A DNA stretch of 64,000 nt from Sphingomonas sp. HMP6 (GTDB lineage Bacteria > Pseudomonadota > Alphaproteobacteria > Sphingomonadales > Sphingomonadaceae). The notes beneath the pieces were generated by a model. It was not told the DNA's origin and searched no databases. It worked only from the letters and a program-made list of their open reading frames with translations. This document shows positions 54,991 through 64,000 of this stretch, in pieces. The translations under genes were made by a program, and so were the position numbers. Location: the NCBI RefSeq assembly GCF_013374095.1, contig NZ_AP022672.1:2745501-2809500 (forward strand). Direction: 5' to 3'. Positions within the stretch are counted from its first letter, which is position 1. Every line of letters begins with the position of its first letter.

Positions 54991-55213
54991 CATTGGCGGC
55001 AAAGGAAGGGGCAGATCGCCCCGGAAGTTTAGGCTAAGGTTAGGCGTAAATCCTGTGCGTGCATGTGCGCCCGGTGCCGGATGGCGGGATTGGCGATGGG
55101 CAAGGGGGTGGCGGACCGGGGCATGGCCGGGAGCTTACCGTCTCGCGGCATTGTAGGACAGCCGCGCTTGGCCGAGCCGAGGCCGCTCCGCCAACCGGAT
55201 CGTCATCCGGGGG

Positions 55214-55633
55214 TCAGCCGAAGCGTGCCTTCAGCGCCAGCATGGCGAGCGCCGCGTGCGCCGCACCGCCGCCCTTGTCGAGCTGTGCGCGGTCGGCACG
55301 GACGATCGCCTGTGCCTCATTCTCGGTGGTGAGGATGCCGTTGCCGATGCACAGGCCATCCATCGACAGTGCCATGATCCCGCGCGCGCTTTCACCAGCG
55401 ACGATTTCGAAATGATAGGTCTCGCCGCGGATCACGACGCCCAATGCGACGAACGCGTCATAGGCACCGCTTTCGGCCGCCAGCGCGATCGCGCCGGGCA
55501 CTTCGAGCGCGCCGGGGACGGTGATCGTCTCGTGGCTGTGCCCGGCCTGCGCGATCGCGGCGCGCGCGCCGTCGAGCAACATGTCGTTCAAATGGTCGTA
55601 GAAGCGTGCTTCTACGATGAGAATTTTGGCCAT
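55214..55633 (-). CDS. ribH: 6,7-dimethyl-8-ribityllumazine synthase
   Basis: RibH condenses 5-amino-6-ribitylaminouracil with 3,4-dihydroxy-2-butanone-4-phosphate to lumazine. The 139-residue protein has [60 protein letters not shown] and [11 protein letters not shown]. It is the last riboflavin gene here, 159 bases after ribBA, separated by a repeat. Confidence 0.95.
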   Translation of the reverse strand: MAKILIVEARFYDHLNDMLLDGARAAIAQAGHSHETITVPGALEVPGAIALAAESGAYDAFVALGVVIRGETYHFEIVAGESARGIMALSMDGLCIGNGILTTENEAQAIVRADRAQLDKGGGAAHAALAMLALKARFG

Positions 55634-55666
55634 GGGATTTCACACTCCTGTTTGCCCCAGCGCCCT

Positions 55667-55763
55667 CCCCGGCGAAGGCCGGGGCCCAGTCGCGGGGCGA
55701 TGATAGCGGGTGGCGGCATTCGCGTTCACGGCCATCGCCACTGGGCCCCGGCCTTCGCCGGGG
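55667..55763. repeat. REP-like inverted repeat A, copy 2 (between ribBA and ribH)
   Basis: This 97-base element has perfect 24-base terminal inverted repeats at 55667-55690 and 55740-55763, beginning CCCCGGCGAAGGCCGG. It is the same family as the copy inside the esterase gene at 27530. It lies in the 159-base gap between ribBA and ribH and may weaken read-through into ribH. Confidence 0.88.
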
Positions 55764-55792
55764 AAGCGTGGAAGAAAACGGGGTTGGCGAAG

Positions 55793-56956
55793 TTACTCCC
55801 CACCCGTCCCCGGAATCGCGCGCTCATCGACGATCGACAGGCCGTAGCCTTCGAGGCCGACCAGCGCATGGTGCGTGTTGGTGAGCAGCACCATTTCCTC
55901 CACTCCCAGCTCGGCGAGAATCTGCGCGCCGACGCCGTAATCGCGCAATTCCTCGACTTCGGGCGCGCCCGCACCCTTGCCTTCGCCGCGCAGCTTCATG
56001 AAGCGCGTGACCGAATCCTTCATCGGGCGGTTGATCACCACGATCACGCCGGCGCCTGCCTCGGCGATCAATTCCATCGAGCGCGACAGCAGGCCGGAGC
56101 GTTCGGATTGCTCACCGAACATGTCGACGAAGTAGGAGGCGGTGTGCATCCGCACCAGCGTCGGCTTGGCCGGGTCGATCTTGCCCTTCACCAGCGCGAT
56201 CGTTTCCTCGCCAGTGGCCTTGTTGAAAAAGGTCATCGCCTTCCACTGCCCGCCCCATTTCGAGTCGAACGCCATTTCGGCACGCTTCTCGACCAGATGA
56301 TCGTGGCGGCGGCGATAAGCGATCAAGTCGCGGATCGTCCCGATCTTGAGATTGTGGAGCTGCGCAAAGGACACGAGATCGTCGAGGCGGCTCATCGTGC
56401 CATCTTCGTTCATAATCTCGCAAATCACGCCCGACGGGTTCAATCCGGCAAGGCGTGCGACGTCGACCGCCGCCTCGGTATGCCCGGCGCGCACCAGTAC
56501 GCCGCCATCGCGCGCGACCAGCGGAAAGACGTGGCCGGGGGTGACGATCTCTTCCTTGCCCTTCGACGAATCGATCGCGACGGCGATGGTGCGGGCGCGG
56601 TCGGCGGCGGAAATGCCGGTGGTGACGCCGTCGCGCGCCTCGATCGAGGTGGTGAAGGCGGTTTCGTGCCGCGTGCCATTGTGGCGGCTCATCAAGCCGA
56701 GGCCGAGCTCATCGACGCGGCGCTTGGTCATGGCGAGGCAGATCAGGCCGCGACCGTGCTTGGCCATGAAGTTGATCTTTTCGGGCGTCGCCATTTGCGC
56801 CGGAATGACCAGGTCGCCCTCATTCTCGCGATCTTCATCATCGACCAGGATGAACATGCGGCCATTCTTGGCCTCGTCGATCAGATCCTCCGGCGAGGAC
56901 AGGAACCCATGGCGCAGCCGTGCAAGTTCGGGGCGCGCAACTTCAGGCTTTTGCAC
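55793..56956 (-). CDS. ribB: 3,4-dihydroxy-2-butanone-4-phosphate synthase with degenerate GTP cyclohydrolase II domain
   Basis: The N-terminal domain (about residues 18-205) is a Rib[12 protein letters not shown] at 39-49, THE-like [22 protein letters not shown] and [11 protein letters not shown]. It makes the four-carbon unit of riboflavin from ribulose-5-phosphate. The C-terminal domain (about 210-387) is RibA-like, but the zinc cysteines of GTP cyclohydrolase II are missing: the usual SECLTGD region reads [12 protein letters not shown]. It is probably active only as RibB. GTG start overlaps ribE by 14 bases. Confidence 0.92.
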   Translation of the reverse strand: MQKPEVARPELARLRHGFLSSPEDLIDEAKNGRMFILVDDEDRENEGDLVIPAQMATPEKINFMAKHGRGLICLAMTKRRVDELGLGLMSRHNGTRHETAFTTSIEARDGVTTGISAADRARTIAVAIDSSKGKEEIVTPGHVFPLVARDGGVLVRAGHTEAAVDVARLAGLNPSGVICEIMNEDGTMSRLDDLVSFAQLHNLKIGTIRDLIAYRRRHDHLVEKRAEMAFDSKWGGQWKAMTFFNKATGEETIALVKGKIDPAKPTLVRMHTASYFVDMFGEQSERSGLLSRSMELIAEAGAGVIVVINRPMKDSVTRFMKLRGEGKGAGAPEVEELRDYGVGAQILAELGVEEMVLLTNTHHALVGLEGYGLSIVDERAIPGTGGE

Positions 56957-57563
56957 GATAATGCTCCATGCGTTTCAAATAGCGGGCGAGGACGTCGATT
57001 TCGATGTTTACGGTAGCGCCCGCGCTCAGCGTGCCCAGCGTCGTCACCGCTTGCGTATGCGGGATAATGTTGAGCGAGAAGACCGCGCCGTCGTCGGTGT
57101 CGGTCACTGCGTTGACGGTCAGCGACACGCCATCGACTGTCACCGATCCCTTGGCGGCGATGAACGGCGCAAGCTCGGTGGGCACGGCAATGTCGACCTT
57201 CCACGAATCGCCCTGCGTCGTCACCGAAGCGACCGTGCCGATCCCATCGACATGGCCGGTGACGATATGCCCGCCCAATTCCTCGCCGAGCTTCAGCGCA
57301 CGTTCGAGGTTGAGGCGGCGCCCGGCGGTCCATTGATCGGCCGGGGTGCACGATACGGTCTCGCCCGAGACATCGACCGCGAACCAGCCCCCTGCGGCAT
57401 GGCTGCCCTTGTTGATGACGGTCAGGCACACGCCCGAACAGGCGATCGACGCGCCGAGATCGACGGTCGCCATGTCATAGGCGGTGTTGACGAAGATGCG
57501 CAGGTCGCCGCGCGCTTCGATCCGGTCGATCTGGCCGACGTCGGTGATGATGCCCGTGAACAT
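56943..57563 (-). CDS. ribE: Riboflavin synthase alpha subunit
   Basis: RibE dismutates two lumazines to riboflavin. The 206-residue protein has the two tandem lumazine-binding barrels, [12 protein letters not shown] and [14 protein letters not shown] in the first, and [13 protein letters not shown] and [13 protein letters not shown] in the second. It lies 9 bases after ribD and overlaps ribBA by 14 bases. Confidence 0.96.
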   Translation of the reverse strand: MFTGIITDVGQIDRIEARGDLRIFVNTAYDMATVDLGASIACSGVCLTVINKGSHAAGGWFAVDVSGETVSCTPADQWTAGRRLNLERALKLGEELGGHIVTGHVDGIGTVASVTTQGDSWKVDIAVPTELAPFIAAKGSVTVDGVSLTVNAVTDTDDGAVFSLNIIPHTQAVTTLGTLSAGATVNIEIDVLARYLKRMEHYRAKA

Positions 57564-57572
57564 GGGTTTGCG

Positions 57573-58592
57573 TTATCCTTTGCCGCCATCCCCGGGCACA
57601 AAACCGGTTCCTATTGTTGCCGGAACGGCGGAGTCCCTGACGCGCTCGTAAACCTCGAGCCGGTCGCTGCCAAGGGTCCGTTCGTCGGTGATCAACCAGC
57701 GGCCATGCGCCGCTGTCACGTCGCCGAGACCGATGTCGGGCAGGGTGCGCCCGCCACCGATCAGGATCGGCGCGCGGTACAGCAGCAGGCGATCGACCAG
57801 ATCGGCGGCGAGGAACGCCGCCGCGGTCAGCGCGCCGCCTTCGACCAGCAGATGATCGACGCCGTCCAGCGTGGCGATGTCGTGCGGGGTGGCGATTCGC
57901 TCCCAGCCTGGGTTGGCGGTCTGCGACAGGACGATGCGGCGCGGTGCGCGCGCTTCAAGCCCGGCCAGCCGCACGTCGAGCGCCGGATCGTCCGCCGCGA
58001 TCGTGCCGCGCCCGACCAAGATCGCCTCGTGCCGCGCGCGTTCGAGATGCGCGTGCGCGCGCGCCCCGGGGCCGGTGATCCATTTGCTAGACCCCGATTC
58101 CAGCGCGGTCGCGCCGTCGAGCGAGAGCGCGAGCTTGAGCGTCACATGCGGCCGCCCCCGCGTGCGCCGCATGAGGAAGCCCGCCATCGCCGATCGTGCT
58201 TCGTCCGCGCGCAGACCGACATCGACCGCAATCCCCGCCTCACGCAGCCGCGCAATGCCGCTGCCATCGGTGCGCGGATCGGGATCGCCGAGCGCGATGA
58301 CGACGCGCGCGACGTTCGCCAGTTGCAGCAGATCGCTACAGGCTGGCCCGCGTGCCGACACGTGCGCGCAGGGTTCCAGCGTGGTGTAGACAGTCGCGCC
58401 GCGCGACTTCTTACCGGCCTGCGCCAGCGCCATCGCCTCGGCATGCGGGCGCCCGCCGGGTTGCGTCCAGCCGCGCCCGACGACGCGGCCGTCAGCCACG
58501 ATGACGCAACCGACGTTGGGGTTGGGGGCGGCGCGGCCGCGCCCGCGGCTCCCCAGCGCCAGCGCTGCGGCCATCCAGCGTGCGTCGTTCAT
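57573..58592 (-). CDS. ribD: Bifunctional pyrimidine deaminase/reductase
   Basis: RibD deaminates and then reduces the pyrimidine intermediate of riboflavin synthesis. The deaminase half has the zinc site H50-A-E52 and C75-x9-C85 ([16 protein letters not shown]). The reductase half begins near residue 145 ([18 protein letters not shown]) and ends with [14 protein letters not shown]. The 339-residue length is normal. It follows a small membrane protein by 1 base. No FMN riboswitch was seen upstream. Confidence 0.95.
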   Translation of the reverse strand: MNDARWMAAALALGSRGRGRAAPNPNVGCVIVADGRVVGRGWTQPGGRPHAEAMALAQAGKKSRGATVYTTLEPCAHVSARGPACSDLLQLANVARVVIALGDPDPRTDGSGIARLREAGIAVDVGLRADEARSAMAGFLMRRTRGRPHVTLKLALSLDGATALESGSSKWITGPGARAHAHLERARHEAILVGRGTIAADDPALDVRLAGLEARAPRRIVLSQTANPGWERIATPHDIATLDGVDHLLVEGGALTAAAFLAADLVDRLLLYRAPILIGGGRTLPDIGLGDVTAAHGRWLITDERTLGSDRLEVYERVRDSAVPATIGTGFVPGDGGKG

Positions 58593-58593
58593 C

Positions 58594-58944
58594 TCAAATC
58601 CCGTAGGATTTCAGCGCGTCATCGATCCGTTTGAGCTGCGCCTTGCGCTCGGCCTGAAGCCGCTTGAGCTCTTGCTCCTGCCGCGTCTGCTCGACCCCGT
58701 CGATTTTCTGTTGCGCGATGATTTCGGCGTCGGTGCGATCGGCGCGCCACTGCTGCACATAGATGATCTCGCGGTGATAGGCGGGCTTGGGCATCCGCGC
58801 GACGTCGAGCGTGCCCAGAATCATCGTGTAGGTCAGCACCAAAGACAGCGCCATGAAACCGATCTGGTGCGGCCGCCGCGTCAGCACATAGCTGCGCAGA
58901 TCGCGCCACGCGCGGACCGGAGAGAAATACTGCCGAAGGTTCAT
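58594..58944 (-). CDS. Hypothetical single-helix membrane protein
   Basis: This 116-residue protein has a short basic N-terminus, one membrane helix at about residues 28-46 ([19 protein letters not shown]), then a coiled-coil-like, charged C-terminus ([23 protein letters not shown]). It probably points its C-terminus outward. It is 1 base upstream of ribD and 97 bases after the TonB gene. I do not know its function; it may be part of the same transcript as ribD. Confidence 0.72.
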   Translation of the reverse strand: MNLRQYFSPVRAWRDLRSYVLTRRPHQIGFMALSLVLTYTMILGTLDVARMPKPAYHREIIYVQQWRADRTDAEIIAQQKIDGVEQTRQEQELKRLQAERKAQLKRIDDALKSYGI

Positions 58945-59041
58945 GGCGTGGAAGATAGGCGCGGCAGGCGTGCGATGCCACCCCCGCCGCGCCTGCCGCT
59001 CATGCCTCGTGCCTCATTCCCCACCGCTCATTCCCAACGCC

Positions 59042-59713
59042 TCATTCTTCGTCCAGCACGAAGCGGACCGCCATCGTGTGCCACGCCTCGATCGCGACGC
59101 CGTCCTTGGTGCCGGGCTTGAAGCGCCATTTGGCGAGCGCTTGCTTGCGCGTCGCTTCGAAGAAGGAGGGGCTGGCAGCGCTGATTTGCTGGACGTCCTT
59201 CACGCGGCCATCGGTGCCGATCAGCACGCGTACCACGACGCGGCCTTCGTGTTCGCCCAAGCGCATGTCGCTGGGATAGGCTGGCTGGAAATAGTCGCGA
59301 TAACGCGGGTCGAGTGTGGGGCCGAGCAGGATGGGCGTGTGCAGCGGGATGACGGTCCCGATCTCGGTCCCGGTTCCGGCCGTCAGCGTGTTCGTCGGGG
59401 GCAAATCGACGAGCGTGCCGGTTTCCGCGCCGGGCGCCGGTGTCACTATCGGCTTGGTCATGTCGATTGAGTCGCGCGGCTGCGTGGGGACGGGTTTGAG
59501 CGTCTCCGTTTCGGGCTGCGGCTTGGGTGGGTCGATCGGCGGCGGGTCTGGCGTCAGGTGAATGGGTTCGCCGATCAGGATCGTCTCAATGTGTCGCGTG
59601 ATGTTCGGGGTCGCGAGCGTCAGGCCGAAGCCAATCACGCCACACATGGCGAGCGACAGCGTGACCCCGGCTGGATCGAGCCCGCGCCGGTTGGAATACC
59701 GATCTGCATACAT
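59042..59713 (-). CDS. TonB family energy-transducing protein
   Basis: This 223-residue protein has a membrane anchor at about residues 16-36, a long periplasmic region rich in proline, threonine and acidic residues (PDPPPIDPPKPQPETETLKP), and a C-terminal TonB domain with YPSDMRLGEHEGRVVVRVLIGTDGRVKDV in short blocks, ending AVRFVLDEE. It would energise outer-membrane receptors such as the one at 17465, but exbB and exbD are not adjacent. ATG 59713 follows GGAG; the upstream start at 59758 lacks one. Confidence 0.88.
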   Translation of the reverse strand: MYADRYSNRRGLDPAGVTLSLAMCGVIGFGLTLATPNITRHIETILIGEPIHLTPDPPPIDPPKPQPETETLKPVPTQPRDSIDMTKPIVTPAPGAETGTLVDLPPTNTLTAGTGTEIGTVIPLHTPILLGPTLDPRYRDYFQPAYPSDMRLGEHEGRVVVRVLIGTDGRVKDVQQISAASPSFFEATRKQALAKWRFKPGTKDGVAIEAWHTMAVRFVLDEE

Positions 59714-59813
59714 CGTCCATCTCCATCTCTGTCGCCCGATCGTGTGCCGGGCGTGCATCAGATGTTACATTATTACATTGTCGATGCAAGACACAACGTA
59801 TCATGTCAAAAGG

Positions 59814-61139
59814 CTAAGCAGAAAGGCGTGAAATGGCGCGTTCTTGCCCGATCAGCGGCAGTAAAGCCTTCATGTCGGGGCCATGATCGTGCGCAGTCAG
59901 CGCACGGCGCAGCGGCAGGAACAGCGCCTTGCCGCTGCGCCCGGTCTCCGCCTTCAGCGCGGCGGTCAGCGTGTGCCACGGGTCGCCGTCCCACGGAATC
60001 GTGGCGGCGAGGCGCGCGGCGGTGGCGAGGAAATCGGCGTCGGCCGGGTCACGCTCGGTGGCGATCGGCCCTTCGATCACCGTCCACCATTCGGCGGCGT
60101 CGGCGACGGTGGTTAGGTTGGGGCGCACCGCATCCCATTCCACTGCGCCCATGCCATCGGGCAGCCGTCCGGCGACCGAGTCGAAATCGAGCTGGTGGAC
60201 GATCTTGGCGTTCAAGCCCGCGAGTTCTGCCTCATCGAATCGCGCAGGGGCACGCCCGAAAACGGCGAAATCGAAGGTTTCGATCAGCGCGGCCGACTCG
60301 ATTAGCGGCTCCACCGGCAAGCTCGTCCCGATCCGCGCGAGCAACGCGCGCACCGCCGCCGGCTCGATCCCGATCTCACGGAAATGCTCGACGCCGAGCG
60401 ACCCGAGCCGCTTCGACAATTTTCCCTCGGTGCCGACCAGCAACGCCTCATGCGCGAAGGCGGGCGGCGTGGCGCCCATCGCGGCGAACATCTGCAATTG
60501 CAGCGCGGTGTTCGACACATGGTCTTCGCCGCGCACGACATGGGTGATGCCCATCTCCGCGTCATCGATCGCCGAGGGCAGCATGTAGAGCCACGATCCG
60601 TCGGCGCGGCGGATGACCGGGTCGCTCATCGTCGCGGGATCGAGCTTCTGGGGTCCCCGGATCAAATCGTCCCACACGATCGGCGCAGCATGATCGAGCT
60701 TGAATCGCCAGTGCGGCATGACGCCATCCGCCTCCAGCGCGGCGCGATCGGCGTCGCTAAGCGCAAGCGCGGCGCGGTCATAGATCGGCGGCAAGCCCCG
60801 CCCGGCGGCGATCTTGCGCTTCAGGTCGAGCTCCTGCCCCGTTTCATAAGCGGGATAGATCCGCCCGGCCTCGCGCAACTGCTGGAAACGCGCCTCATAG
60901 ATCGCAAAGCGCGCCGACTGCCGCTCCTCGCCATCGGGGATGAGTCCCAGCCAGTCGAGATCGGCGCGGATCCCCTCGACGAAGCGCTCCTCGCTGCGCG
61001 CGGCATCGGTATCATCGATCCGTAGCCAGAATTCCCCGCCACTTTTGCGCGCCCACAGCCAGCAATGCAGCGCGGTGCGGATGTTCCCGACATGCAACAT
61101 GCCGGTGGGCGAGGGGGCGAAACGGGTGCGGATGGTCAT
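59814..61139 (-). CDS. gltX: Glutamyl-tRNA synthetase
   Basis: GltX charges tRNA-Glu. The 441-residue class I synthetase has RFAPSPTGMLHVGNIRTAL (HVGN signature), RIDDTD, HWRFKLDH and the KMSKS-like KLSKR. The C-terminal anticodon-binding domain is short. Its length is typical for the shorter bacterial GluRS; many alphaproteobacteria have two copies, and which one this is cannot be told here. It is divergent from prs. Confidence 0.95.
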   Translation of the reverse strand: MTIRTRFAPSPTGMLHVGNIRTALHCWLWARKSGGEFWLRIDDTDAARSEERFVEGIRADLDWLGLIPDGEERQSARFAIYEARFQQLREAGRIYPAYETGQELDLKRKIAAGRGLPPIYDRAALALSDADRAALEADGVMPHWRFKLDHAAPIVWDDLIRGPQKLDPATMSDPVIRRADGSWLYMLPSAIDDAEMGITHVVRGEDHVSNTALQLQMFAAMGATPPAFAHEALLVGTEGKLSKRLGSLGVEHFREIGIEPAAVRALLARIGTSLPVEPLIESAALIETFDFAVFGRAPARFDEAELAGLNAKIVHQLDFDSVAGRLPDGMGAVEWDAVRPNLTTVADAAEWWTVIEGPIATERDPADADFLATAARLAATIPWDGDPWHTLTAALKAETGRSGKALFLPLRRALTAHDHGPDMKALLPLIGQERAISRLSA

Positions 61140-61237
61140 GCGCTTGCTCTAGGCAGCGCGTCCGAACGCGGCAATGCCCCTTTACCGCCAGCAAAGCGCG
61201 CGCCTAAAGGGCGCAACGACTGCGGGGAGCGACACGC

Positions 61238-62173
61238 ATGAAACTGATGACCGGCAATTCCAATCTGCCGCTGGCGCGCGATGTCGCGGCGTATCTTGAG
61301 CTTCCGCTGACCGATGCGCTCGTCCGGCGTTTCGCCGATGAGGAAATCTTCGTCGAGATTCAGGAGAATGTCCGCGGCGAGGATGTGTTCGTGCTGCAAT
61401 CGACCGGCTATCCGGCGAACGACAATCTGATGGAATTGCTGATCTGCATCGATGCGCTGAAACGCGCGTCGGCCAAGCGCATCACCGCCGTCATCCCTTA
61501 TTTCGGCTATGCCCGGCAGGACCGCAAACCGGGGCCGCGCACGCCGATTTCGGCGAAGCTCGTCGCGAATTTGATCACCGTGGCGGGTGCCGACCGCGTG
61601 CTGTCGGTCGATCTCCACGCCGGGCAGATCCAGGGCTTTTTCGACATCCCGACCGACAATCTGTTTGCCGCCCCCGTCATCGCAGCGGATATCCAGACGC
61701 GCTACAGCCGCCACAATCTGATGGTCGTCTCGCCCGATGTCGGCGGTGTGGTGCGCGCGCGCGCGCTCGCCAAGCGACTCGACAATGCCCCGCTCGCCAT
61801 CGTCGATAAACGCCGTGAGCGCGCGGGAGAATCCGAAGTGATGAACATCATCGGCGAGGTCGAGGGACGCTTCTGCATCCTGATCGACGATATCGTCGAT
61901 TCGGGCGGCACCCTCTGCAACGCCGCCGCTGCGTTGAAGGAAGCGGGTGCGGCGGGGGTGGCGGCGTACATCACCCACGGTGTCCTGTCGGGCGGCGCCG
62001 TCGCACGGGTCGAGGGTTCCGTGCTCGAGGAATTGGTGATCACCGATTCGATCGGCAGCCATGAGGTAATCGATGCCGCGAAGAAGATCCGCCACCTGAC
62101 GATCGCCCCGCTGCTCGCCGAGGCGATCCGTCGCATTGCGGATGAGAGTTCGGTATCGAGCCTGTTCGATTGA
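61238..62173 (+). CDS. prs: Ribose-phosphate pyrophosphokinase
   Basis: Prs makes PRPP from ribose-5-phosphate and ATP for nucleotide, histidine and tryptophan synthesis. The 311-residue protein has [14 protein letters not shown] at the N-terminus, [25 protein letters not shown] (flexible ATP loop), [14 protein letters not shown] and the PRPP loop [19 protein letters not shown] 61238 follows a purine-rich stretch. A repeat is found downstream. Confidence 0.97.
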   Translation: MKLMTGNSNLPLARDVAAYLELPLTDALVRRFADEEIFVEIQENVRGEDVFVLQSTGYPANDNLMELLICIDALKRASAKRITAVIPYFGYARQDRKPGPRTPISAKLVANLITVAGADRVLSVDLHAGQIQGFFDIPTDNLFAAPVIAADIQTRYSRHNLMVVSPDVGGVVRARALAKRLDNAPLAIVDKRRERAGESEVMNIIGEVEGRFCILIDDIVDSGGTLCNAAAALKEAGAAGVAAYITHGVLSGGAVARVEGSVLEELVITDSIGSHEVIDAAKKIRHLTIAPLLAEAIRRIADESSVSSLFD

Positions 62174-62244
62174 GCGTCGGCGCGGGCCGAAAGCCGCAAA
62201 AGGTTGCTAGAGCGGGCTGACGTTAGCTTGATCCACTCCCCAAT

Positions 62245-62333
62245 CCGTTCGTGCTGAGCTTGTCGAAGCACCCGTGCAACACGCCAGCCTTTGCTTGTTG
62301 CACGGGCCCTTCGACAAGCTCAGGGCGAACGGG
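62245..62333. repeat. Intergenic inverted repeat D (nested hairpin)
   Basis: Outer arms at 62245-62268 (CCGTTCGTGCTGAGCTTGTC...) and 62308-62333 pair, as do inner arms CCCGTGCAAC (62271-62280) and GTTGCACGGG (62297-62306). The 89-base element folds into one long hairpin in the convergent gap between prs and crtZ, and may terminate both. Outer ends share CCGTTCGT with repeat B. Confidence 0.82.
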
Positions 62334-62354
62334 TCATGCTAATGTCATCCTGCT

Positions 62355-62885
62355 CTAAACCCGCTCTACCACGCGTCCCGATCCGTCCTGCGCGCCCGCC
62401 GCGCGCACACCGTCCAGCCCGCGGCGCTTCAATTCGGCCTTGAGCGCCTCGGGCTTCGGCGCATAAATGAAGCCGAAGCTGACCGTGCCATGCTTGGTGC
62501 TGACGACATGGTGCAGCCGATGCGCCTGCACGATGCGCTTCATATAGCTCCAGCGCGGGACATAGCCGCTTTCGACCCGGCGGTGGACGATCACGTCGTG
62601 GAACCCGAGATAGATCGCGCCATAGCCAGCGATTCCGGCGCCGATCCAGGTCGCCCAATCGCCGGTCGTGCCGCTCGTCCCCAGGATCAGCAGGACGATC
62701 GACGGCAGCGCGAAAATCACGAAATACCAGTCGTTCAGCTCCCAGAAGCCGGTGCGCGGGCGGTGGTGGCTTTCGTGCAGGAACCAGCCGAAGCCGTGCA
62801 TCACCCAGCGGTGGACGACATAGGCGAAGATTTCCATCCCCAGGATGGTCGCGAAAAAGGTCAGCAGGCCGGTTGTCCAGGACAT
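62355..62885 (-). CDS. crtZ: Beta-carotene hydroxylase (CrtZ type)
   Basis: CrtZ adds 3-hydroxyls to beta-ionone rings, giving zeaxanthin, at the membrane. The 176-residue protein has the diiron histidine motifs HRWVMHGFGWFLHESHH, HDVIVHRR and HRLHH and four hydrophobic segments. Members of this superfamily include sterol desaturases, but size and motif spacing favour CrtZ. No other carotenoid genes are adjacent. ATG 62885 is 28 bases from the divergent lipoprotein ATG, so promoters must overlap. Confidence 0.9.
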   Translation of the reverse strand: MSWTTGLLTFFATILGMEIFAYVVHRWVMHGFGWFLHESHHRPRTGFWELNDWYFVIFALPSIVLLILGTSGTTGDWATWIGAGIAGYGAIYLGFHDVIVHRRVESGYVPRWSYMKRIVQAHRLHHVVSTKHGTVSFGFIYAPKPEALKAELKRRGLDGVRAAGAQDGSGRVVERV

Positions 62886-62913
62886 GCTGCCGATATAGCA
62901 TCGCGGCCACGAT

Positions 62914-63216
62914 ATGCGACCCTTCTTCGTCCTTTTTGCGTGTGCTGCGCTGGCGGCCTGTTCGACGCCAGAGACCTTGACGCGCTCCGGCTTGGTCAGC
63001 GCCGGAATCCCCAAGCCGATCGCCGCGTGCATGGCGGGGCGGATGGTGGATCGGCTGTCGATCCTGCAATTGCGGCGGCTGTCGGGGCTCGGCAAGGCCG
63101 ACCGGTCGCGCGACCTCGATCAGTTCCTCTACCGCGTGCGATCACTGCGTGACCCGGAGATCATCGCGGTGACCGGGTCTTCGGCGGCGCTGTGTGCCAG
63201 CGGGATCGCACGCTGA
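62914..63216 (+). CDS. Small putative lipoprotein
   Basis: This 100-residue protein starts with a lipoprotein signal [16 protein letters not shown], with lipobox LAAC at 13-16 and mature N-terminus CSTPETL. The mature part is helical and includes [28 protein letters not shown] do not recognise the family. It is divergent from crtZ and precedes sucC by 70 bases. Confidence 0.7.
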   Translation: MRPFFVLFACAALAACSTPETLTRSGLVSAGIPKPIAACMAGRMVDRLSILQLRRLSGLGKADRSRDLDQFLYRVRSLRDPEIIAVTGSSAALCASGIAR

Positions 63217-63286
63217 GGGGGTGGATTCGCAGGGCCCGCTGTGCTTAAGGCCTGCGCATCCCCATCTCTGGCAAAGGCCCCGCCCC

Positions 63287-64000
63287 ATGAACATCCATGA
63301 ATATCAGGCGAAGGAAGTGCTGGCGAAATTCGGTGTTCCGGTGCCCGCAGGCTTTGCCGCGCTGACCGTCGACGAAGCCGTTGCCGCCGCCGCAAAGCTG
63401 CCCGGACCGCTCTATGTCGTGAAAGCGCAAATCCACGCCGGCGGGCGCGGCAAGGGCAAGTTCAAGGAACTCGGCCCTGATGCCAAGGGCGGCGTCCGCC
63501 TCGCGCGCAGTGCCGACGAAGTCCGCGCCGCAGCGACCGACATGCTCGGCAACACGCTGGTGACGATTCAGACCGGCGAGCATGGCAAGCAGGTCAACCG
63601 CCTGTACGTCACCGACGGCGTCGATATCGCCAAGGAATTCTACCTCGCGTTGCTCGTCAACCGCGCCACTGGCCGCGTGTCGATGGTCGCCTCGACCGAG
63701 GGCGGGATGGACATCGAAACCGTCGCGCATGACACGCCCGAGAAGATTCATTCGATCGACATCGATTGCGCGACTGGCTTCCAGCCACATCATGGCCGCG
63801 CCGTTGCCGCAGCCCTCGAACTGTCGGGCGATCTCGCCAAGCAAGCGGCGAACGTCGCGGCGAAGCTGTACGACGCCTTCCTCGGCACCGATGCAGAGCA
63901 GATCGAGATCAACCCGCTCGCCGTGACCGATGACGGCAAGCTGATGGTGCTCGACGCCAAGGTCGCCTTCGACGGCAATGCGATGTTCCGCCACAAGGAT
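63287..64000 (+). CDS. sucC: Succinyl-CoA synthetase beta subunit (3' truncated by window end)
   Basis: SucC forms the ADP-forming succinyl-CoA synthetase with SucD in the TCA cycle. The first 238 residues are visible, beginning [20 protein letters not shown], with the ATP-grasp parts [36 protein letters not shown] and [23 protein letters not shown]. It runs past base 64000. sucD is expected next. Confidence 0.96.
   Translation, partial: MNIHEYQAKEVLAKFGVPVPAGFAALTVDEAVAAAAKLPGPLYVVKAQIHAGGRGKGKFKELGPDAKGGVRLARSADEVRAAATDMLGNTLVTIQTGEHGKQVNRLYVTDGVDIAKEFYLALLVNRATGRVSMVASTEGGMDIETVAHDTPEKIHSIDIDCATGFQPHHGRAVAAALELSGDLAKQAANVAAKLYDAFLGTDAEQIEINPLAVTDDGKLMVLDAKVAFDGNAMFRHKD

Noticed and set aside
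55059..55213. Short open frames in the P450-ribH gap
   Set aside because: They overlap ribH in other frames, lack ribosome binding sites and show shadow-like composition.
58593..59041. An FMN riboswitch before ribD
   Set aside because: The conserved FMN-aptamer segments were not seen; ribD follows a small membrane protein gene by one base.
1..64000. CRISPR arrays, rRNA genes, transposases or prophage genes
   Set aside because: No regularly spaced direct repeats, rRNA sequence, or transposase, integrase or phage structural proteins were recognised in the window.

Overview
This is a high-G+C stretch of a chromosome from an alphaproteobacterium, almost certainly Sphingomonadales (Sphingomonas-like). 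Support comes from the block ppsR-maf-aroE-coaE-dnaQ, DUF1491, MmcB and COQ9-family genes, a TonB-Xanth-Caul type receptor with GH13/GH97 enzymes, crtZ, and several intergenic inverted repeats of the kind common in sphingomonads. Genes are tightly packed, many joined by 4-base ATGA/GTGA overlaps. No gap between genes exceeds about 260 bases. The window starts inside ppsR and ends inside sucC.

Layout. 1-5230: housekeeping genes (ppsR, maf, aroE, coaE, dnaQ, hpf, ptsN, a thioesterase, DUF1491). 5386-11695: a cell-wall hydrolase, mmcB, an ankyrin protein, an SCO lipoprotein, YcgN, a YgjP-like metallopeptidase, a class A PBP and msrB. 11707-14575: a three-gene minus-strand cluster of type III polyketide synthase, methyltransferase and FAD oxidoreductase. 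14660-30913: a maltodextrin-type utilisation locus with a SLC45-like permease, a LacI regulator, a TonB receptor, two flavin-dependent halogenases, periplasmic and cytoplasmic GH13 enzymes, a GH97 alpha-glucosidase and an esterase, ending in two small DUF genes. 30917-34584: ABC1 kinase, nitronate monooxygenase and zinc-binding dehydrogenase. 34671-36382: a lower-G+C accessory pair that resembles toxin plus partner, beside tRNA-Leu(GAG). 36504-46348: MATE pump, zinc-ribbon protein, ftsEX-ydcF-plsC, tyrA, amine oxidase, metX-metW and a receiver protein. 46367-53433: HWE kinase, ssb, feoAB, COQ9-like, EamA and an old yellow enzyme. 53580-64000: an orphan P450, the riboflavin genes (ribD-ribE-ribBA, then ribH after a repeat), a TonB protein, gltX, prs, crtZ, a small lipoprotein and sucC.

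The sugar locus appears to work as one regulon. An identical 14-base sequence with an ATACGTAT core lies between lacI and the TonB receptor, and again upstream of the permease inside the 3' end of lacI. Dextrins would enter through the TonB receptor, be cut in the periplasm by the amylase and GH97 enzyme, cross the inner membrane by the permease, and be finished by the cytoplasmic alpha-glucosidase. Two halogenases translated in line with these enzymes, and without a visible flavin reductase, are the most unexpected part of the window.
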